From positions 623,810 through 687,809 of the forward strand of contig MNCI01000556.1 in assembly GCA_015680685.1 (NCBI GenBank): 64,000 nucleotides of DNA, in the 5' to 3' direction. Shown piece by piece: positions 57,648-64,000 of the stretch. Positions within the stretch are counted from its first letter, which is position 1. Each line of letters opens with the position of its first letter. Source of the stretch: Gnetum montanum (Eukaryota; Streptophyta; Gnetopsida; Gnetales; Gnetaceae). The notes beneath the pieces were generated by a model. It made no database searches and was not told the origin of the DNA. It saw only the letters and a program-made list of their open reading frames with translations. A program made the position numbers and the translations under genes.

Positions 57648-59600
57648 TATCCCCATGACTGAATGAAAACTCATCTTGAGTTCCTTACAAAATATTGGAA
57701 AGGTATGGGATTACTGGCTGAATGACCATTGATGGTGGAATGGGGTGACAAACACAATGTGCCTAGTGAATGGATCAAAAATACAATACATGATAGCATT
57801 AGTGTTCATGAACACAAAAGTGAACACTGTACATAATGACATCTAGCCTTATTTGGCAACTGGAAGAGAAGGAGAGAGAGAAAAGAATAAGAAGTGTTGC
57901 TACCAATGCCAAGATTGCGCCTTCCATTATTTATTCCTAGCCACACCATCAATATTTCTCCTTTTGTAAATGCTCTAGTTTTGGTCCATCTTGAGTGTTT
58001 CCTCGAGGCCCAGTCTATTGTTATATTATCACCATCTACACACACAACATAGTCACAAATGAGTGAGGGTAGACAAATCACAATGTAGGTGATACCTTTC
58101 CTCGATGTAAAGTGCATTGGCTAAGTTGTGGTTGTGGCAGATACTAATTTTAGAGATTTAACATTGGTGACTACCTAAGGTGTAGGGGTTAGAAAAAATT
58201 GAAAAAATTGTGCTAGGGCCCCCATGACTAAGGGTGAACCTCCGATAGTGGAAAGATGGAAAAAGATAAGGAATAAGAAGGATGGAGAAAAAGTAACAAC
58301 AAAAATGCCAATAAAATGGATGTCATGGATGGGAATGAAACAAAAAATTGTTGATTGCAAGAAATGTTTAAGGGAAAGAAGTTAACAAGTGCACCAAAAA
58401 AGAATGTCAGTGGGTCCTCCCCAAAGCAGGCTCATGCCTTTAATGCCTTGATAGACCCACAAACCAGAGTGTCCATAGGCTCTAGGAATGTCATTTGAAA
58501 GCAAGAGTTAAAAACTTACCCATAAGAAATTACCAAGGAAAAACAATGCATCAACTGAGATACAGACTAATGATAAAACTAGCAATGAGGTGAAAAATGG
58601 AAAAGAAAGGTGGAGAGGAGGAAATGAAATGGAAACCCAAGAACAAGGTTTTGTAAAGTCCCTTCAGTGTGTTTTATGGTTAATGTGATGAAGTAGAACT
58701 CATTCCACATACAGGCTCAACAACCACATTTAGTGACGTCACATCAACACATTTGACTAGCCTATACTCTTAAAGTAACAAGAATGCCTCTACAAAAAGT
58801 CACCACCATTCCAAGGAGAGCGAGATGGAGAATTAAGAAGCGAGAAAGGGCCTTAGTTAGAGGAAGACTTCAGGCATGGGTAACATGTCTTTCCAATGCC
58901 ATAACCAGTGCATGTAGCCTAAATTCTTTATTGTGTCTAAGGGGTGTGATTTGAATTCTCACTATTTTTTTATTTTTTATTTTTGTGTTTGTTGCGTGAG
59001 AACCACACCATGCAAAGAATTATTTTTATTTAGTCACCTTTCGGTGATTTGATGAATGGTTAGAATGGTGAAAAACCCAAGGAAAAAGCATCCAAGAACT
59101 CAAGAGAATAGCTAGCACAACTACATCGAATCCCCTTGAAGTCACACCCTTTTCATCCTTTGAGTCATTCCTTAGTTTGAGAAATACCCAGCCACCAATT
59201 TGTTAACAATTTTATTAGAAAAAGGGACTTGTACAGTTCCAAACCAAGGGAGACCATAGGATTTTATGGATGTATAAACGACGTGGACTCATTACCTATT
59301 CAATCAAAAGAACCATACCTTAATATCAACATCACACTTTAAAAGTAAAATCCAAACATTAACAATCAATATGGTATTATTCATGCCACCATCATGACCA
59401 CTTATTGGGTGATGAAAAAAATAAAGTAACCACACAAAAAAATTGTAAAAATATGAATGATGGTGTAAAATAAAAACAAGAAAGATTAAAGAAATGTGCA
59501 AAACAAAAATGTGTAAAACAAAAATATGTAAAAAAAACATGTAAAACAAAAACTTAGAATGAACCAAGGGCCTTCAAAAATTAGTAGAGGTGGTCATCTC
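57648..59600 (-). other. 3' spacer of element 4
   Basis: Non-coding. On the minus strand a long C/T tract ends TTCCAG at 57860-57865, a strong splice-acceptor-like site matching 38584. The conserved purine-run block is at 58409-58435. Where ORF3 starts in the copy at 1005, only about 200 bp remain before the conserved AATCCCATACC block near 57700. Confidence 0.6.
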
Positions 59601-60860
59601 CCCCATGATTGAGTTGGAAGGAGGAGATCCAAAATAATGAGCAAGGTTCCCCACCTATAGAGGTAGCATATGTTCTGGCTATCCTAAACTCATGGAAAGG
59701 TTTTGTTTATTGCACATTGACTAATAGTCTCTTATGTGGGATCTCAGGTTTATATATGGTCATGGCCCCTAAAGAAAAATTTCCATAGATAATGTAAGGT
59801 CCTTCCCATAGTGTTTGAAATTTGATACATTGTAAAACATGTGTTGGGTTCTAGTAGAGAACCTTATCTCTTGGTTGATACTTAACTTTCCTAATTTTTA
59901 GGTCATGACGTTGTTTATTAAATGCCTTGTGCAACTCATTAGATAATAGGGAAGCTAGTCAGTTCTTATCTAGCAAGTTAAGAGTCATCAACCTTTTTTT
60001 TTGTGTTAGATCGAGGTCAATGTTGAGGTCACATGCCGTGGCTAGTGTACGAAGCTCAGTTTGGATAGGGAGCATTGGAAGTTTTCCATACACTAACTTG
60101 TAGGGAGAGTAGCCTATAAGGAGTTTCTATGTGGAGCGGTATGCCCAAAGAGCATCATTCAATTCAGTTCTCCAGTCTCACCTATACTTGCTAATGGTTC
60201 TAGTCAATATCTTAGTAATCTTCCTATTGATGACCTCGGCTTGACTGTTCAGTTGGGAGTGGTATGGTGTAGTCAATTTATGCTCAACCCCTAAGTGTTG
60301 CATTAAATTCTGAAAAGTTGCACTTGTAAAGTGTGTACCATTATCTGAGATAAGTGCACACTGCACACCAAACCTATTGACGACTTGTTGTTGAACAAAT
60401 CTAGCAACTATAGATGATGTGCAATCTTTAATAGCAACTACTTCAGCCCATTTTGTTAAGTAGTCTATGGCAACTACAATGTAAGCTTTTCCATTGGACA
60501 TTGGTGTAACAGGCCCCATGAAATCAATTCCCAAAATGTCAAAGGGTTCTAGTGATTGAATCCATTGTTGTGGATCCTTCATTCTAGTAGTCATTCCCCC
60601 ATCACGTTGAAAGCGCTCACAAGATTGGACAAATTGATGGGTGTCCTGGAACAAGGTAGGTCAATAATACCTTGCAAGCAGGAACTTGATGGCCATTCAT
60701 ATCCCACCATAATGACCCCCACAAGGGCCCTCATGATTATCTTGGAGAACTATCAGTTGATCTTTATTAGGGACACACCATCGAACTAAGCCATCAAGAC
60801 ATACTTTGTAAAGTTGTCGATTAATTTCCATGAAGTACTTGGCTCTGTGAAAAAAATATT
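59601..60860 (-). pseudogene. Integrase of element 4
   Basis: The core (60178-60654) is open and carries the D,D-35-E triad: GIDFMGPV, LISDNGTHF and NSQAEV, with exactly 35 residues between the second Asp and the Glu. The N-terminal zinc finger is damaged: HEGPCGGHYGG gives the histidines, but the expected C-x2-C reads CERF, losing the last cysteine. The C-terminal part (59601-60170) is broken. Integrase inserts element DNA into the genome. Confidence 0.8.
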
Positions 60861-61450
60861 TTTTCTTCTTAAGGTCTAGCTATTGTGGTATTTGTTGGGT
60901 AAGGAGATAGGTAAGAATGATATTGTACCAGTTTGTCTCTGTGGGTGGTTGGTTATTCACTACATCGAAAAAGAGGAACACATTGGGGAAATGATCAGAA
61001 ATTGGGTACTCATCCTCTTTGCTATCCCAGTGCAACCGAGATAAATGATCAGCAACTACATTCTCAGTGCCTTTACGATCAATCATCATTATATCAAATT
61101 CTTGTAGGATTACCAGCTATCATATAATACGAGGGTTTACCATTGGCTTATTCATGAGGAACCAGATGGCACTATGATCTATGTGTATGAATACCTTGTA
61201 CCCTAATACATAGTGTCTAAATTTTTCTAGTGCAAACACTACAACCATTAATTCTTTTTCTGTAGTAGTGTAGTTGAGTTGTGCACTAGCGATACTTTTA
61301 CTTGCATAGTGGATGTAATAAGGATGTTTCTAGTCATCTAAGTATGTAAGCACAGATCCTAAGGCATAGTTGGACGCATCGGTCATGACATGGAATGGTT
61401 TGAACCAATCAGGAGCTTGTAGAATGGGCGTTTCTACCAACTTCTATTTC
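60861..61450 (-). pseudogene. RNase H of element 4
   Basis: Reads ELMVVVFALEKFRHYVLGYK, then HIDHSAIWFLMNKPMVNPRI, and in the open stretch 60880-61089 MMIDRKGTENVVADHLSRLH, then PISDHFPNVFLF. KGTENVVADHLSRL followed by P(I)xDxFPxxxLF is typical of the Athila/Tat (OTA) branch. The enzyme removes template RNA. Stops interrupt it. Confidence 0.8.
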
Positions 61451-62340
61451 AGAGTTTGAAAAGCTCATTCACATTCCTTGGTACACTTAAAGGCTACGTC
61501 CTTTTTCGTTAACTCTACCAATGGTTTGGAAATCTTTGAAAAGTTCTCTATGAATCTCCTATAGTAGCCAGTGTGTCCAAGGAATGATCGAATGTCTTTG
61601 ACAATTTTTGGTTGATGCGTAATTCCTTGGATCACTCTAATTTTCTCAGGGTCTACCTCTATCCCTACATGTGAGATTTTATGCCCAAGTACTACACCTT
61701 GGATCATCAAATGGATTTTTTGCTAGTTGAGCCTCAAATTAGTTTCTACACATCTTTTTAGCACTTGCTCTAATCGATCGAAGGCTTGATCAAAGCTTCC
61801 TCTATAAGTGGAGAAGTCATCCACAAAGACTTCCACACCATTTCCTATTTGCTGTTGGAATATGCTTAGAAATAAGTATTAAAAAGTTGCAGGGGCATTG
61901 CACAAGCCAAACAATATTTGTTTGTATGCAAACATTCCTCAAGGACTACTGAACGTAGTTTTGGCTTGGTCTTCTAGGGCTATTTGTATTTGGTTGTATC
62001 CACTATATTCATTCAGAAAACTATAATAGCGATGCCCTCTGATTGTGTCTAATACTTGGTCAACAAATGGCAAAGGAAAGTGATCCTTGAATGTTGCCAT
62101 GTTTAGTAGCCTAAAATCTATGCAAACTCTACATTTTCCTCCCTTTTTAGGCATGATTACTAAGGGGCTAACCCATTCACTATTAGCAATAAGGTATATG
62201 AACCCAACCTTTAGAAGTTGTTCGATTTCTTCTTTTACTACTTGCTTCAACTTTGGGTTCAATCACCTCTATAGTTGTTTTCGAGGCTTCATGGAGGGAT
62301 CAGTGTAAATCCTACACTGGCATATCCTAGGATCTATTCT
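61451..62340 (-). pseudogene. Reverse transcriptase of element 4
   Basis: The open part 61939-62262 reads VKEEIEQLLKVGFIYLIANS, then EWVSPLVIMPKKGGKCRVCI, DFRLLN, FPLPFVDQVLD and YSGYNQIQIALEDQAKTTF. The catalytic box FVDDFSTY is intact at about 61808-61830. The next open stretch (61465-61710) has KISHVGIEVDPEKI and FLGHTGYYRRFIENFSKISK. A stop and a frameshift between them disable the protein. The motifs place it in Ty3/Gypsy, Athila-like. Confidence 0.85.
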
Positions 62341-62358
62341 AGTTAATTCCAGATATGA

Positions 62359-62646
62359 CTAAGCAAAGGCTTTTGACCACTTGTTTATTACCTTTAGCAG
62401 ACTCTCTTTTTGTTGCAGAGCAAGTTTTGCATTAATGATTACCAATTTTCCATTCTTAAGGAACATGTATTCCATACTTGTGGGCAATGGTTTTAGTTCT
62501 AGGGGCTCTTGTTTAAATTTCTTAGGAATTTCCAACTTCCCCCAGTTGATGTTTTCAAAGTTAGAACTTGGAAGTTGGTAGTGGACTTGCTCTAATGTGT
62601 CTATGCTATCTATGTAAGCACAAATCAAACCCTCAGTTAGTTCCAT
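62359..62646 (-). pseudogene. Protease-RT linker of element 4
   Basis: An open 95-residue stretch beginning MELTEGLICAYIDSIDTLEQ, conserved in elements 1 and 3. No catalytic motif. Confidence 0.7.
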
Positions 62647-63190
62647 GCATATAAGCGAGATGCTTTCTTAATTAGCTATTAGCCACTGGGTGTCTTCTTG
62701 TCATGTGATTACTACATACAAGCACCTTTGTATATTGATCATTCGTGCATACTGATTGCATACAGGAAATGTTAGACTTTGCACAACCCATGATCTTTGC
62801 ACACAATTACATCCTATGTCATTATATGCGATGCATGGAACTTTCTTTTTCTTGATCATTTTGAAAGTATTTTCCTTAGATATTTCTAGGGAAAGATCAT
62901 TGATTCCTAGGTGTGTATAGATAGTGCTTATCCATGTCCTTCCCATTATGATTGGGAAGTCCCCCTTACTATTGTTCACTTGAATCACCAAGAAGTCAAC
63001 TAGATATGACCACCCATAGATAGTGGTAACAATGTCCTCCACTAATCCCAAGGGAACAGTGATGGACTGGTCATCCAGCTCTAAACGAATGTTGCTCTTT
63101 TTTAATGGAGGAAGGTTCTAGGCCTTGTACATTTCTTGGGATATTAGGTTGACATCGGAACTTGAATCCAAAAGAGCTTTTCATGGCTAA
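62647..63190 (-). pseudogene. Retroviral-type protease of element 4
   Basis: The active-site word reads ALLDSSSDVNLIS at about 63160, with Ser replacing the Gly of the D-S-G triplet, which should inactivate it. The following open stretch (62701-63051) has GLVEDIVTTIYGW and DFPIIMGRTWISTI, shared with the other copies. Confidence 0.7.
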
Positions 63191-64000
63191 TTCCCATTGA
63201 TTTGTAGATATATTAAGGTGGCTAGTTGTGATCCAATCAGTAATGACATGTGTTAACATGACCATATGCATTGAATGTGGTGTTAGGTTCAAAGGGGGCT
63301 CTGAAGCTCTATTTGATACGGAGACGTCCAAAGGCTTAGCCACTTGGGGTTGTAAAGGCTTGGTTGAATTTTTGGTTCTAAAGAAAAGTCTTTTCTTCAT
63401 ACGGTTGTTAGAACCAATAGTAGGTTGAGGATTAACAGCCCTTGTGGCACTGCGTTGCTATGGTTGAGCAAGGAGTTCACCTTGCATTGTTGGAGTAGGT
63501 GGTAATGGAGCTATTGGTGGGAGAGATGCAGCCGGATTGGAAGGATGGTACACTTGTGGAATATTTCCCCTAGGAGAGGGAGTCCTATAGTACTAGAAAG
63601 CTTGGTAGTGATGTTGGGAAGTAATGTTACTAATAGAGTCATGTGGAGAGATTGGATGTTGCATGTAATATCCATATGGGTCAGGTTACCAGTAAGGATA
63701 TTGTTGCCTTGGTGGTGGCATTTCCCATGATTTTGGGTGCTACCACTGTTGATGTTTCTCAATTGGTTTTGGTGGAGTTCCACTTGAATAATATGTTAAA
63801 GGTTGGTGGAACTACCTTGGGTTACCTTAGGGATAAGGTAACCATCAGGATGTTTGTTGTTTATTTAAACATGGATTAAGTGCATACACCCTAGACTCCT
63901 GTAGATGTGAGATCACAGGGCAACATCCCTTAGGATGGTCATATTGATAGATCTCGCATCCACTATCATCATCTGTATTTGAGTCCACAACCTCTTCAAT
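63191..64000 (-). pseudogene. gag C-terminal part of element 4
   Basis: It contains the FFRTKNSTKPLQPQ segment, the proline/tyrosine-rich stretch and a zinc-knuckle-like CEIYQYDHPKGCC near 63925. The middle and N-terminal gag lie beyond the window. Confidence 0.7.

Larger units (their letters stand above)
56845..64000 (-). mobile_element. Athila-like element 4, best preserved, runs off right edge
   Basis: Minus-strand element with 3' LTR (56845-57647), purine tract, spacer, integrase, RNase H, RT, protease linker, protease and gag. The gag continues past 64000. Frames are longer and catalytic motifs better kept than in elements 1-3, but stops occur in every domain. No ORF3 is present in the spacer. 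Confidence 0.88.

Overview
This window reads as intergenic DNA of a large-genome land plant; a gymnosperm is plausible but not proven. The evidence is a dense, AT-rich mass of old, nested retroelements of plant-specific types: Athila-like and Tekay/Del-like Ty3/Gypsy, L1-type and RTE-type LINEs, and a tRNA-derived SINE. Against these stands one GC-rich, intronless plant gene. The transposons look poor in CpG and are full of C-to-T/G-to-A changes, as expected of long-methylated DNA. No bacterial, organellar, CRISPR or rRNA features were seen.

Layout. 1-2701: 3' end of a plus-strand Athila-like element (decayed third ORF, polypurine tract, LTR), apparently inserted into the gag of an older minus-strand relative (2702-4392). 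4393-14840: AT-rich filler with a SINE copy, LINE remnants, two coding-like minisatellites (45-bp and 21-bp periods) and a retroposed pseudogene of a CCR4/nocturnin-type nuclease (11490-12620). 14847-24360: a nearly complete minus-strand Athila-like element. 24361-28656: an unassigned ORF fragment, a 1.2-kb Tekay-type LTR and an RTE LINE. 28657-45245: a stack of insertions. The 3' part of an ORF3-bearing Athila-like element (28657-32573) abuts a Tekay/Del-like element (from 32574). That element is broken in its integrase by a 2.35-kb solo LTR with perfect ATAGG target duplications (34128-36477), and in its RNase H/integrase region by a pol-deleted Athila-like element (37596-44614). 45246-48760: an L1 LINE fragment. 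48880-50062: LINE-derived coding remnant between two inverted SINE copies. 50541-51938: the only intact protein gene, a secreted nepenthesin-type aspartic protease on the minus strand. 53238: possible start of another LTR, cut by an assembly gap at 53680-54345. 54346-56610: a second L1-type LINE with a long open RT frame. 56845-64000: the best-preserved Athila-like element, running off the right edge.

All five Athila-like copies whose LTR ends can be judged (plus the truncated one at 4392) share TGATGA...TCATCA termini and a U3 tip rich in GATATC-like words. Two copies carry a third ORF between integrase and the 3' LTR. Three lack it but keep the surrounding spacer and, in two, a strong splice-acceptor-like tract. 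This ORF3 presence/absence is the most interesting retroelement observation here. The aspartic protease is the only locus likely to make a host protein.
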